NCBI GenBank assembly: GCA_012295275.1
Contig: CM022670.1
Span: 14,306,862-14,370,861 of the forward strand
DNA length: 64,000 nucleotides
Source of the DNA: Chrysomallon squamiferum
Taxonomy: Eukaryota > Mollusca > Gastropoda > Neomphalida > Peltospiridae
Direction: 5' to 3'
Shown here: in pieces, positions 12,029-23,915 of the stretch
How positions within the stretch are numbered: position 1 is the first letter of the stretch
Layout of the letters: the number at the start of each line of letters is the position of its first letter
Notes under the pieces: generated by a model
The model's input: only the letters and a program-made list of their open reading frames with translations
Database searches by the model: none
What the model was told of the DNA's origin: nothing
Made by a program: the position numbers and the translations under genes

Positions 12029-13687
12029 TTTCTTAATTAATTGTAATAGCCGTTGGAATGATGATGTGGTACTGCGACCATAGCAACGGTTGACCACTTA
12101 TTTTGTGCATGCAGAAGCAAAGTCGTAAATTTTGCATAGCAAGCAGCTTAGGTTTCTAGTCCATTTCGCTGCGTACACATTATGACAAGAAAATGTACTC
12201 GTTTTAAAAACGTCATACAAATTCCTGACCCAGTAAACATATTGGTAACTTTCGACGATCTTTCATTTTTTTGTATGTACAATACAACAGGACATGTATC
12301 AATTTTAAAACTACGTTGTTGTTTTCTTATTATTTCCGGAATAACTTAAAATATATAACTGCTAAAACAAATGCCTTATGTGTATTTTTTGGGAGATAGA
12401 GTCAAACATTTTACAGAGTGTCTACTTACCATCATTTGATCGTCTGCTGGTTCTCGTCCGTATCCATATGGCTGTGATGGACCGTGTCCTTGTGGTGGTG
12501 AAGGTCCATAATTCACTTGTGGTTGACCGTGTGCTGGTGGTGGCTAAAATGAATCATCATCATCATCATTATCATTATTACTGTTACTGTTCTTCTTCTT
12601 TTTATTGATATCAATATTATTATTACTATTATTTATTTATTATTTTTTTGTTGTTGTAATAGCCGTTGGAATGATGATGTGGTACTAAAACCATAGCAAC
12701 GATTACCCTCTTATTGTATGCATACATCACCAAAGTCGTAAACTCACAATAGGAAGCAGCTTAGGTTTCTAGTTATTATAAGAAAATTAACTCGTTTTAG
12801 AAATGTTACAAATTCATAAGCCAGTAAACATAGTGGTAACTTCAGAGTTTCATACTTTACTAGTTTACAGTCTGTGTACGTAACAAATAAGTGTGAAGTC
12901 AGCACAATTTGTCGAATGTTTTCCCTTGAAAGTGAAACGAATAAATGAAAACATGACTGACACTTACATACGGAATAACTCGGTAATAAAGTATTAACTC
13001 ATCCAAATCTGAGCACCAGCCCCATAAAGTAAATGTTTTGTAATCTTCTCTTGTTTTGCCTCGTGAAATTATTGATTTTATCAAATATTAAACCACTTCG
13101 CGACCCGCGCAGCTCCCTTTAATAACACTTAGAGCTATTTAGAAAATTATTATTGTAAGATTTATTAGTGAAGTTCACTTCAAAACATAAAGTTAATAAT
13201 TGCACGAATCAGTGCATGAGATACATAAATATTCATACCTTCGACGATCTTCCCTTTTCACAAGTACAATACATCAGGACGAGTATCAGTTTTAAAACTA
13301 AATTGTCTTTTCTTATTATTTTTGGCATAACTAAAAATGTAAAACTGCTAAAACAAATGCTTTATGTGTATTTTCTTGAGACAGACTCACAAATTCTACA
13401 GAGAATCTACTTACTACCATTTGACCTTGTCCTGTTACTGGTCCGTAAAGAGGAGGTGGCGGCACATATCCTGATGACGGTGGTGGACCGTATCCTTGTG
13501 ACTGTTGCCCATATCCTGGTTGAGGTTCTCCTAGATGGGAACCTTCTGGAGCTGGAGTATATGCCGGAGGTGCAGGTCCATAAGCTTTTGGTGGAGCAGG
13601 TCCACAATTCCCTTGTGGTTCACCATATGCTGGTGGTGGCTGAAATAAATCATCATCATCATCGTCGTCATTAGTATTATTATTATC

Positions 13688-13719
<32 letters not shown>

Positions 13720-13954
13720 TGTTGTTGTTGTTGTTGTTCTAGTTGTCGTATTTATCCATATTATTATTACTATTATTACTGATTGATTTATTTTTATGTA
13801 GATGTAATATCCGTTGATATTACATATGTAAGTTCACAAAGACACAGGGATTCACACCAAAAAACTACTACGTGTCATAAATACCAAATGATTGAAATAT
13901 AACGACCAGCGAAAGAAAATAATAATTAAGGTGATATAAAGAAAAAATAAATCA

Positions 13955-14000
<46 letters not shown>

Positions 14001-14382
14001 TTTTTAATGAAATAAGAATAAATACAATATAATAAATCAAATAATATAAAAACTAAACAAAACAACAACAACAATAAAAAAAAATAAAAAATCGGAAATT
14101 TATATATGGAAAACATTTTAAACAACTTACATTTTGGGATGGACACTCTTCGTAACCACCCTCTGAAATACATTTTAAATATATACATCAATTTTTGTTC
14201 TGAACGTTTCACCAAAACTATGGCATGAAAAATACGTTTATTTAACAGAAGATGAAAGAAAGAAACCTCGATTATATTAATGCTTTCTTACATAGACTAT
14301 AAATAGATTAGAAATAAAGAAAGAAAGAAAGAAAGAATAGAAAAAAAAGAAAAAAATTCAGAATATCCATACATTTAATCTT

Positions 14383-14419
<37 letters not shown>

Positions 14420-16097
14420 TTTATTTATTTATTTATTTGTATTCAGCTTGTATTAATACTCTTTATAGCTCCAGCAATATTTTTCGGTATTTATTTATTT
14501 TTATATTTATTTTTATGCTATTTATATTTATTTCGTTTTTATTATTATTTATTTTAATTATTTATTATTATTATTTTTTATTTATGTAATTTTTTATTAT
14601 TTCGTTCGTATTTTGTATTATTTCAGGTGTAGAAAATATAGGGATTTCTTCTTCTTCTTCTTCTTCTTCTTCTTCTCCGTCTTCTTCTTCTTCTTCTTCT
14701 TCTTCTTCTTCTTCTTCTTCTGTAATTATGTATTTTTGTTTTATTCATTTGTTGTTGTTTTTTCTATTTATTATAATTTGTTTAGTAATTTTTACTTATT
14801 TTTTATGAAAGTTTGTTTTCTTCTGTTCTTTGTACTGTTTTGTTTTGTTTCCACTTAATGCTGTCTCATTGTGGTATAAACCAAATGTCAGTGATCCAAG
14901 TAAACTAGCTTTATGTGTATTCCTCTGTAAAGTGTAAAGATTTATATCAAGCACAAAACATTTCTAAAACACACCTTAAAACCGTCTCTTTACAAAACAC
15001 ACAGTCTCTGTTATATTTTTATGTTGATTATTGTTTTATTCAGTTGTTCACCAAGTGTTAATACTTTCTTTCTTAGAAGGCATTATTCATAGGCACAATG
15101 GTGAAGTGATGTGCTTGAACATGCAAATCGGATGAACGGTACGAAAGTGGACAGCATTTGACATTTATACGAGAAAAATATGTTTAAAATGGATTCGACT
15201 ATGCGGACGACCATACTCTCAAAAAGAAAGTCAATTAAAAGCAAGTTTTCAAATAATAATAATATACACAGTTGATAACTAGCTATATATTCGAATTATC
15301 TAAGTATGAATGATATATATGCCCAAATGACCTAAATTGCTTTTGAGGTGAATTCAAACTAAACATTTGGGCAATCTATTGTAAATGTTCAATTATTACA
15401 CATTGTTTTGAAAATGCAGCTTTAAGACACGTGTGTCATTTCTTATATTCTTATTTGTTACTTTTCTTTTTTCTTACCTCTAAAATAAACCATGATGCAA
15501 TATCAGTTTAATACCAAAACATACATATCCAGCCTTACATGAGCTGTTAGCCTCTGGCGGTTTCTTCTCCAAGCAAACGTGAATATTCAGTCATATCTCC
15601 TAATGGAACGACAGCATCTCTCGTTCACTTTCGGTTTTATTATGGATGTAGCTTTGCGCAAAATAATTTAAACCTTTCTCTTCTGCTTTTCTGGAAAGCA
15701 CGAAGATATGAAACCGACACATCACCTGGAATAATGTTTAGATCAACTACGCCGTCTGCTACCGATTCCGCCATTTTGAATGTTAGCTTGTAGGACACAG
15801 TAACACTATCTAAGTGGGCGTTGCTTATAGAGTAATTGTTGAAACATAAATCTTCCTGGTTTAGCGTGTGAAATTTACAAATTTCTTTATCTTTTTATTA
15901 CTGTTACATCGTATTATTATGATGATGATGATAATTATTATTATTATTATTATTGTTATTATTATTATGATTATTATTATCATTATTACTACTACTATTA
16001 CTATTTTGTAAATTATTCATAATTATGTAATTACTCGTATGAATGTATGTATGCATCTCTGTGTGTGCGTCTTTGTATACAAACACACATGGGGGTC

Positions 16098-16129
<32 letters not shown>

Positions 16130-16447
16130 ATTTTAAATCAACTATTGAAATGTTTGTTCATAAATGTTTCCAAAATATAGCTCACCGCATCATTGGACAT
16201 ACTGAAAAGAATTTAAAAAACATCGCAAATAACACATGATTCCACTGCTAATGTCGAAGCAACCCTGTCCTCTTTCTCGAAGAACGCTAAGCAGTAAATA
16301 ATACAACATTCAAATATGTCGAAAATATGTACTAATAGTATATTTTGTTATTTCTTTCTCTAGTGCTTTTATATTTTACGGCTATTAATGACTTCTTTAA
16401 CCGAAAATAATAAAAATGTATGAGAACTTACCTGCTCTTTTCTCCAT
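10231..16447 (-). CDS. CD225/dispanin family (IFITM-like) proline-rich transmembrane protein, gene A
   Basis: Seven exons join in frame to 246 codons: 16432-16447, 14131-14162, 13415-13639, 12430-12543, 11793-11906, 11049-11156, 10231-10362. Every junction has AG/GT signals; after the first, all junctions are phase 0. The start ATG at 16447 gives MEKRAEGGYEECPSQN. Residues 17-167 are Pro/Gly/Tyr/Gln-rich (PPPAYGEPQG, SSGYVPPP, PSQPYGYGREPADDQM twice). The C-terminal 79 residues form the CD225 region: DYLILSVISCILCRILGIIA (first hydrophobic segment, with membrane-proximal Cys like those palmitoylated in IFITMs), then GIKARNTAIAAIVIG and a second transmembrane segment ending at a TGA. Family members are membrane proteins; IFITMs restrict virus entry and others act in neurons. 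The function here is unknown. PRRT-like proteins are the main alternative name. Confidence 0.87.
11793..12543 (-). repeat. Duplicated 38-codon proline-rich exon with flanking intron (dispanin A exons 4 and 5)
   Basis: Exons 12430-12543 and 11793-11906 are both 114 nt and phase 0, and share PSQPYGYGREPADDQM. The duplication extends into the introns: GATGATGTGGTACTG and TTTCTAGTCC-type sequence recurs near 12060, 12670, 11320 and 21865. The more 3' copy has drifted (TLPVYCQPQV against PPPAHGQPQV). Dispanin gene B lacks both exons. Confidence 0.85.
13669..13740. repeat. (ATT)n / (GTT)n microsatellite in intron 2 of dispanin A
   Basis: Simple repeat directly upstream of exon 3 on the minus strand. 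An equivalent, longer array sits at 23577-23690 in gene B. Confidence 0.9.
14163..16431. other. Intron 1 of dispanin A
   Basis: About 2.3 kb between the 16-nt first exon and exon 2. It contains TTTA repeats (14380-14440), a CTT array (14647-14720) and ATT/CAT repeats (15915-15990). Large parts, for example 15080-15240 and 15400-15850, reappear at 24640-24800 and 24880-25280 in gene B. Confidence 0.8.
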
Positions 16448-16489
16448 TTTATTTTCTGTTGTTATGTTTAACAGTATCCGTGAGTGTAG

Positions 16490-17240
16490 GTTAACCGATA
16501 AAAAATTTTTTCAAAATAAAACTACCTTTGTATGCACCAACACGCAATACTGAAAGCTGATATTCACAAGTTCAATCCGGTTTACAGAATGAAGAAACTT
16601 CCCGGTTGTGAAACTGATCGCAGATGACTTGGCTATAATGTAAACGACGTGTAGTTGAAGGGGTCACGGGTGCGGCTTCACTAATTTGTTTAACAGGCTT
16701 AATCCCAATCTGTTTATTGAATTAATTGTAAATATGATAATATTGCCTAAAAATGCCTGCTGCAAGATGATGACAATGTTGATAACAAATAAATACGATG
16801 ATGAGAAAAATGTCTTCAAAGAATTTATGATTAAAAATAAAAACAATTTTAATAGATATACAAATATGTGAATTGATTTTTGCTTCCTTTTATTCACAGT
16901 TCCCTTTAGCAAGATTTTAAATATTCAACAAAAACATGTATGTACCGAACATGTATGAATGGATGTATGACCATGTTCCTATTATTAAATTCCCAAGAAT
17001 AAATAAACTAATTAAGTATTCGTTGTAGGAATGAATACTCTCAGAGACTGGTTCATGCTTAGACTCAGCGTGTTAACCTTGAACACATCTTTGTCTCTCA
17101 AACAAGTCAGACTCCACAGTGTATTTAGCTAATCAAGTGATGCAGCACATGTGCTTCAGCGACAATAATAGTGATGTACTCAAACTTTCTAAACAAATAA
17201 AATGTTATATATGAAGGTAAATCGTATTGAAAACCAATAC
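16490..17240 (+). promoter_or_regulatory. Copy 1 of the receptor phosphatase 5' flank
   Basis: Aligns by eye with 36400-37170 upstream of receptor gene 1 and with 29840-30590: AAGCTGATATTCACAAGTT, GATTTACAGAATG-type and CAACGACAATAATAGTGAT landmarks are in the same order. It starts about 40 bases upstream of the dispanin A start codon and points away from it. No signal-peptide exon follows. After TTCTAAA near 17190 the sequence jumps to intron-like sequence resembling 47845-47900. Confidence 0.7.
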
Positions 17241-17249
17241 TTTATATCG

Positions 17250-17395
17250 AAGTCAGTGACAGGATGTCTTGTGATTTCCTCTTATTGTAATAGTTCACTG
17301 ACTGTTGTCAGAGAGGTTATCAGTGTTACAGAATCAGTGGTTGGCAACCATCTGTGCATATATTAGTGTCGTATCTCTCGTTTTTCTTTGTCACC
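17250..17395 (-). pseudogene. Receptor phosphatase D2 exon remnant
   Basis: The minus strand reads GDKEKREIRH, stop, then RWLPTTDSVTLITSLTTVSE and a second stop, matching the intact D2 exon at 54572-54723 (GDKEKREIQHYC). Two in-frame stops and loss of the donor show it is dead. It lies opposite in orientation to the neighbouring 5'-flank copy. Confidence 0.85.
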
Positions 17396-17451
17396 CTGGT
17401 ATTACACTGTAAAATATTTATTGAAAATTAAATTTAAAAAATATATATTGC

Positions 17452-17452
<1 letters not shown>

Positions 17453-17541
<89 letters not shown>
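17453..17541. repeat. (AG)n microsatellite
   Basis: Pure AG run. Its flank, read in reverse, matches the flank of the CT array at 51894 (GATGCTGACTTTTAAACAAAT), so it belongs to the copied D2 fragment. Confidence 0.95.
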
Positions 17542-17546
<5 letters not shown>

Positions 17547-18070
17547 TTAAAAGTCAGCATCCTGAAAGTCAGAGTCCTGAAAATGCAGTATGTTACAACT
17601 TAAATATATTCAGTGTAAATATTTCAGGCACATGTACTACATATATAATTTTAAGGTAAACCTTTAAAATACTACTATCTATAAAATACCTTTGTTTCCA
17701 CATGTAGCGTCTTCTCGTGTATCTCGTGTATTACTGAGGTCTCTCTGAGAGCAGTGATGTTCGTTTTACCGTGTTGAATGGTCTGTCCTGATGCTGGAAT
17801 TATTCTAATCATCATCTAAAATTCTGTATTTAATTTAATAAGTTAAAAAAAAAAATGTACGGTATCTAATAAGAAACAATATCGTTTGTCTACATTACAT
17901 TGAAAATATAAGTTTTCTCATTAAGGAAAACGCAATACAAATAATAATAAAAATAATAATAATAGTAGTACTAGTAGTAGTAATAGTAGTAGTAGCAGTA
18001 ACAGCAACAGCAGTAATAATAGTAGCAGTAATAATAGCAGTAGAAGCAACAACAGTAGCACCTGCAGTAA

Positions 18071-18102
<32 letters not shown>

Positions 18103-18760
18103 ACAGTGGTGATAATAATAATAACAACAACAGGAGCAATAATAATAATTTTCATCATAAGAAACATTTAGACAATTTATTGCAAAAAGAAATTTACACT
18201 TTCAGAAGCAACAAATATAACATTCATCTAGAAACTGAGACTGAAACTGAAACAAAATTAACGTGCCAGTCATAGCAAGCTGTTGTGAAGCACCTCTACG
18301 ACGGACACGCTTTCTGACAGGTAACCTGGAAGTATTCAAAATACATTGATAATATTCATTCTTACCACAATCCAGAGGACTAATAATAGCGTTATGATTA
18401 TTTATTTGGCATACCACTCCAGAGACATTGTCACAGTCTCATGACTGAAATGTGTGAAGAACAGAGGCGATTAACGAGATTAACCTTAATGAGCAGTGAA
18501 GAGCAGACTTGAGCCGGAATAGAGATTGCAAGAAAATTCATGCTTGGAGTCATGAAATTAATGTTATATCTCAGTAAAACCTCGAGACAGGGAATACTAC
18601 CAATTTAGACGTGTGGGGTTAACGTGATCAATTAAGAGATGTATGAAGAGGGTAGTCAGAGTAGAGGTTGCAAGGAAATTAATGTTATAACGTAAAATTT
18701 GGAGACATGAAATACTATCTATATAAATACTGTACAGTCATGATTTTTGTTATGTTTGAT
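17542..18760. other. Non-coding, with (TAG/CAG)n repeat and hairpin repeat copy 3
   Basis: A long run of AGT/AAT/CAG-type triplets spans about 17936-18140, giving spurious poly-Leu and poly-Thr frames. The rest shows no gene. Confidence 0.6.
18258..18322 (+). repeat. Copy 3 of the dispersed hairpin repeat with extended flank
   Basis: TTAACGTGCCAGTC and then TGTTGTGAAGCAC repeat the core. The following CTACGACGGACACGCTTTCT matches the copy at 5653-5680. Point changes show age. Confidence 0.75.
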
Positions 18761-18764
18761 CATC

Positions 18765-19123
18765 GCTGCGAAGGTAGAAATTTCGGACTGCAGAAAACAA
18801 GGTGCGGACCTTATAATTGATGAATATAGGTAAGCACGGCGCATTAGTAACAAGAATGGTACGGTACCATGGAGATGTTTCTAATCGAGCTGCCTTTAAC
18901 CGTGACTGCTACAACTGATGGGACAGTGGTGAGGAGAGGCAAATACCACATCCATTCCTCGGATGAGAGCGAAGTTGCTGTCCACCTATTGACCAAAACC
19001 ATGCGGAAGCGAGCACGGGAGGAGCTGACCAGTATCCCAAAGATATATGACGAGGAGAGGAAGAAGTTGTTGACCGGGTATGGAGACGCAACAGGACACA
19101 GCTTCCAAGTTGAGTATGTCTGA
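18765..19123 (+). pseudogene. FLYWCH-type zinc-finger / MULE-associated domain remnant
   Basis: Translation pieces in order are RKQGADLIIDEYR, NKNGTVPWRCF, then an open frame containing TTDGTVVRRGKYHIH, ESEVAVHLLTKTMRKRARE and SIPKIYDEE. The KNGT-x-x-WRC...C...H-x-H spacing, with ESEV and a helix after it, is the pattern I know from FLYWCH zinc fingers, often linked to MULE transposases. Here stops and frame changes occur before the second half, and HNH has become YHIH. The 84-codon frame 18869-19123 is all that is open. It could be a transposon fragment or a dead duplicate of a host FLYWCH gene. Confidence 0.65.
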
Positions 19124-19216
19124 GGGCATCAAATCCAGTTTGTACCGAGAGACAGCGAAAAAGGCCCCGTAAACTCCTAAGGCATATTTAATTATAATCT
19201 ATATTTGTGTCAACCT

Positions 19217-19392
<176 letters not shown>

Positions 19393-19878
19393 CACTCAGT
19401 ATATAGCTTAACCTCGACCTTAAATGTCACAATAGTTAAAATAAAGTAAATTAGTTTAGTCAGCTAAGTTTAGAATTATTGTTCAACATGAATGTCATTG
19501 CTAGTACAACAAATGACTTAGTTTTAAATACATCTTAAACCCTTCCATCCAGGTTTACATCTTCAAATACATTCCCCTATTTTAATATTGCGAAACGAGT
19601 TATCGTTCTTGCAGTTTCTGTCATTACATTTGTAACGACAACCGATGCGTTATCAGATTCTGAAATATTCATCAAATATCTGTTGTTCATATCGTTGGCA
19701 ATCATACCATATATTGTGGATTTATATTATTATTTTATTTTTTTATTTATGTATTTATTTATTTATTTATTTATTTATTTACATGTTTGTTTCTTTGTTT
19801 GTTTGTTTATTCATTTATTTATGTTCTCTGTTAAAAAAATAAAGAATTGTATATTAATAAAAGAAGATATCAAATCAC

Positions 19879-19998
19879 CTGTACAGTCAACACCTTTCCA
19901 TTCACCTTTACATCCCGTTTTACATTCACCATCACTGTGATTACAACATAACTGACCATTACAGCATCTGTCTGTACGAAACTTTGAACAGTTGAACC
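19879..19998 (-). pseudogene. EGF-like exon remnant, copy B (open frame)
   Basis: The minus strand reads NCSKFRTDRCCNGQLCCNHS, GECKTGCKGEWKG and VDCT, followed by a GT donor. Cysteine pattern and length fit the receptor EGF exons. The frame is intact, unlike copy A at 7371. I see no AG acceptor at the expected upstream position and no neighbouring intact exons, so it is probably not expressed as part of a complete gene. Confidence 0.65.
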
Positions 19999-20734
19999 GT
20001 GAGAGATAATTCATTAGAATAACGATAAAATTATCTATTAGTAACCAGAGACTTTAAAATTGTTATATAGAATTAATGAGTTTAATATAATGTACTTTAT
20101 TAAAACACTGAATGCACCGAAAGATACAAATGGATGAATCTGTTAAAAATAATTTATTAAATGTTAAGTTTGTCTCTCTGTTTCTCCATACAGGATGACA
20201 GTCTCCAATACTCGTTTTGGTTTTTGAATCGCACATTGTCTGTTCTACAGATTTTATTTGTATGTCATATGGTGTTTAATTCTCTGAAAGTTTTATCTAA
20301 ATAATTATTTAAAAAATAAAGCTTATGTGCAAATATAATTTTTTTTTTTTTTTGTATTTCGTTTTCATCGGAAAGAAGAAATGAAAAAAACCCAGCAGTA
20401 AATGTCACATGATTATATTTTTATTAAAATTGAATAAAATACAGAAAACTAGTTGCTAACATTTAATAAAACAAATCAACATATAAAACATTTCAGTGCT
20501 ACATATCAATAGGTCTTTAGTATCATTGTCCAAGTAATTTTTAAAGCTTTTGAAATAGAAAACTTAGGAGAAAAAAAAATTGGTATGTAAAAATAAATGA
20601 AGTGTTTATTATTTAGAAGAAAAAAGTACATAATAAAACAAGGTTTTATGACTGGTTAGTAGCTTATCTAATTAATTATTCATTGGTTAGGAATATTGAA
20701 GACTGTAATACTAGTGTCGAGCCGAAGTTTCAGT

Positions 20735-20740
20735 TTTATT
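20735..20740 (-). promoter_or_regulatory. Candidate polyadenylation signal of dispanin gene B
   Basis: AATAAA on the minus strand, about 41 bases after the stop codon of gene B. Confidence 0.5.
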
Positions 20741-20780
20741 ATCCGTAATATTGCCTCGACTTAGTGTTGTATATGACGAG

Positions 20781-23575
20781 TCAGAGAAACATAGAAATAA
20801 TAGTGCAGATACCACCAGCCACAATGGCGCTAGTTGCTATATTCTTGGCATACACGCCGTTACGTCTTGCCTCCTCAACTTTACCAGCGTTGAACGAAAA
20901 TCGGGACTGAAAAAATAAACAGAAAACAGATTTACAAAATCGTGCAGCCATTTCCGGCGATATAATTCTGTTTGTCTGGGACTTTTTTCATATTTTTAAT
21001 AAACTTATGTGTATATATTAGTGGTGGGTGGGTGTATGGGTGTGTGAGCTGAGTGAAATATGTAAAAATAATTAAAGAAAATAAATTATTTAATTTCATT
21101 TGCTAGTATCTTGACAAATGGTAACTACTAAATGTCTCAGACATTAGTCACACACTGGAAATTAAAAAGTATCGAAATGCCATCCCCCTGCGTAACCTCC
21201 ATTTTAGTCCCTATTTATATCTTGTCATTACGACTAAAGACAAGTGAGCAAGTAGTGCTAAGTTCTAAATGTTAGTAGCCTTTATTCATTAAAATCATGT
21301 TCAAGAGACACCTAATATTTCTGCTCTGTCTGTGCAAAATGGCAGAATCATTAGAAACAATTTTTAACAATATCAGATAAATAAAATGTAAATGATGGTA
21401 AAATACAGAAAATGTATATTACATATTGTCAACAAGCATATTACACAAATTGGCTAATCCTAATCATTTCATGAAATCACTGAACATTTTAGGCATTACA
21501 TGAACAGACTGGTGGTCATAGGCATTACGTGAAATGATTGATTATTTCAGGCATTTCACGTCATGACAGATTTTATAGATTAATTGAAACACACTTACAT
21601 ACTGGCACGAAAATATTTAGTTCTCCCAATGACTTACCGCACATGAAAAGATGAGAGAGATGGTGGCGATAGGAAAGCAGAAAACACACGATAGGAGAGA
21701 AAACACCAGGTAATCAGGGGGTCGGGCTGCAGGTTGAACAATCAAATTGTTCGCTGGTTGTTGAGTAATCTGAAAGTAATATGTAACAGCATTAATCTTT
21801 ATATGCAAACAAAATTAAAATATATTATACACATATAGAAAGTGATACTGAGTTTTGGAATGATGATGTGGTACTGCAACCAGAACAACGGTTGCCCTCT
21901 TATTTTGTGCAGGCAGCAACAAAGTTATACATTTTGCATAGCAAGCAGCTTACGTTTCTGGTCCATTTCGCTGCGTGCAGATTACGATATGAAAACGAAC
22001 TCGTTTTAAAAACGTCATACAAATTCCTGAGCCAGCAAAGATACTGGTAACTTGATAATTTCATACTAAACTAGTCTACAGTCTTAGTATGTTACAAATA
22101 AGTATGAAGCAAGCCAGTTGTAAATCTGTTTAGCAGTATTTCTTAACTGTCTTCCCTTGAACGTGAAACGAATAAACGAAAGTGTGACTGACTCACCTAC
22201 TCACGGACTGATTTACGGAATAACACTGTAATAAAGTTATTAACTAATCAGTGACTTACTCACTGACTGAGAAAGTAACTCGCAGATAATAAAGTGATTA
22301 ATTATATGCATTTATAAAGAGACGCACTGTCCAATGTAGAATAAATAAATGAATAAATAATAAAGTGTTCATGTGAACCTTATGCCATTTTAATTGAGGA
22401 TATTTAGGTGTCATGCTTAAGTTTATTTTTTAATGAGAATATGATAAGAAAGCCGCCCTCATTAATCACTCGATTAGGAACATTGTTTTCAATCCTCTTG
22501 TTGTTGTTGTTTTGTGTTTTTTCTCTTATATAGTTTCTCTTTATTTCAGTACGATTTTGCATCTTTTTTTTTTTAAATTTCGGGGAGGGGATGGTTTCTT
22601 TCTTTCTTGTTCTTTGTGCTTTCTTCTGTGTTAGTTTTTCTTCTTTCTTGGGGCGGGTGGTGGTTGTTTTTGATCTTGCTTTCTGTGTACCATTCCAAAG
22701 GAAGTCATAGACCATACATTTAATGGAATAGGAGATAGCAAGTAATAAAGAAAATCAAATAAAAATGAATATTGATCTATCCCTAGCTGAAGATTCGCGA
22801 TCATACAGTTAAACACTTAAACAAACAAAGAAACAAACAAATACACAAATCAATAAATAAATTGATAAATAAAGGCATGTATGAATGAATGAATTAATAA
22901 TAAGTGCAAACTGCTATACAGTTTCATTGACATCCGGAGCATCAGCACTATATGTTTTGTAAATCTTCTCTTGTTTTGCCTCGTGAACATTATTAATTTC
23001 ATCAAATGTACACCACTTCGCGATCCGCGGTCTTCCTTGAATAACACTTATAAGTATTTAAAAAATTATTATTGTAAAGTTTTACTGAAGCTCATATCAA
23101 AGTATAAAGTTAATAACTGCACGAATCAGTGTATGAAATACACAAAGATTCATATGTTCGACGATATTTCCTTTTTACACGTAGAATAACAGCAGGACGT
23201 TTTAAAAGTATGTAGTTGTTTTCTTATTATTTCCGGAATAACTTAAAATATAAAACTACTAAAATAAATGTTTTATGTGTATTTTATTGAGATAGACTCA
23301 CAAATTGTACAGAGAATCTACTTACTACCATTTGACCTTGTCCTGTTACTGGTCCGTAACGAGGTGGCGGCACATATCCTGATGACGGTGGTGGACCGTA
23401 TCCTTGTGACTGTTGCCCATATCCTGGTTGAGGTTCTCCTAGACAGCAACCTTCTGGAGCTGGAGTATGTGCCGGAGGTGCAGGTCCATAAGCTTTTGGT
23501 GGAGGGGGTCCATAATTCACTTGTGGTTCACCATATGCTGGTGGTGGCTGAAATAAATCATCATCATCATCGTCG

Positions 23576-23630
<55 letters not shown>

Positions 23631-23632
23631 CC

Positions 23633-23670
<38 letters not shown>

Positions 23671-23873
23671 GTTATTATTATTATTATTTATTTATGTTTA
23701 TTTAGTTGTTGTTGTTGATATTTATCCATGTTAAGTTTACATTACACAGGGATGCACACCAAAAACTACTACTGTCCTAAATACAAAATAATTGAAATAT
23801 AACGACCAGCGAAAGAAAAAATAATTAAAGTGATATAAAGAAAAAACAAATCAAATGATAATAATAATAATAT

Positions 23874-23915
<42 letters not shown>

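Noticed and set aside
13168-13674. 168-codon plus-strand open frame
   Set aside because: Antisense to dispanin A exon 3. The proline-rich minus strand with splice sites explains the sequence.
17895-18167. Poly-Leu / poly-Thr open frames
   Set aside because: Triplet repeat translated in different frames; no start context or homology.
23268-23705. 145-codon plus-strand open frame ending in poly-Tyr
   Set aside because: Antisense to dispanin B exon 3 and continues into an ATT repeat.
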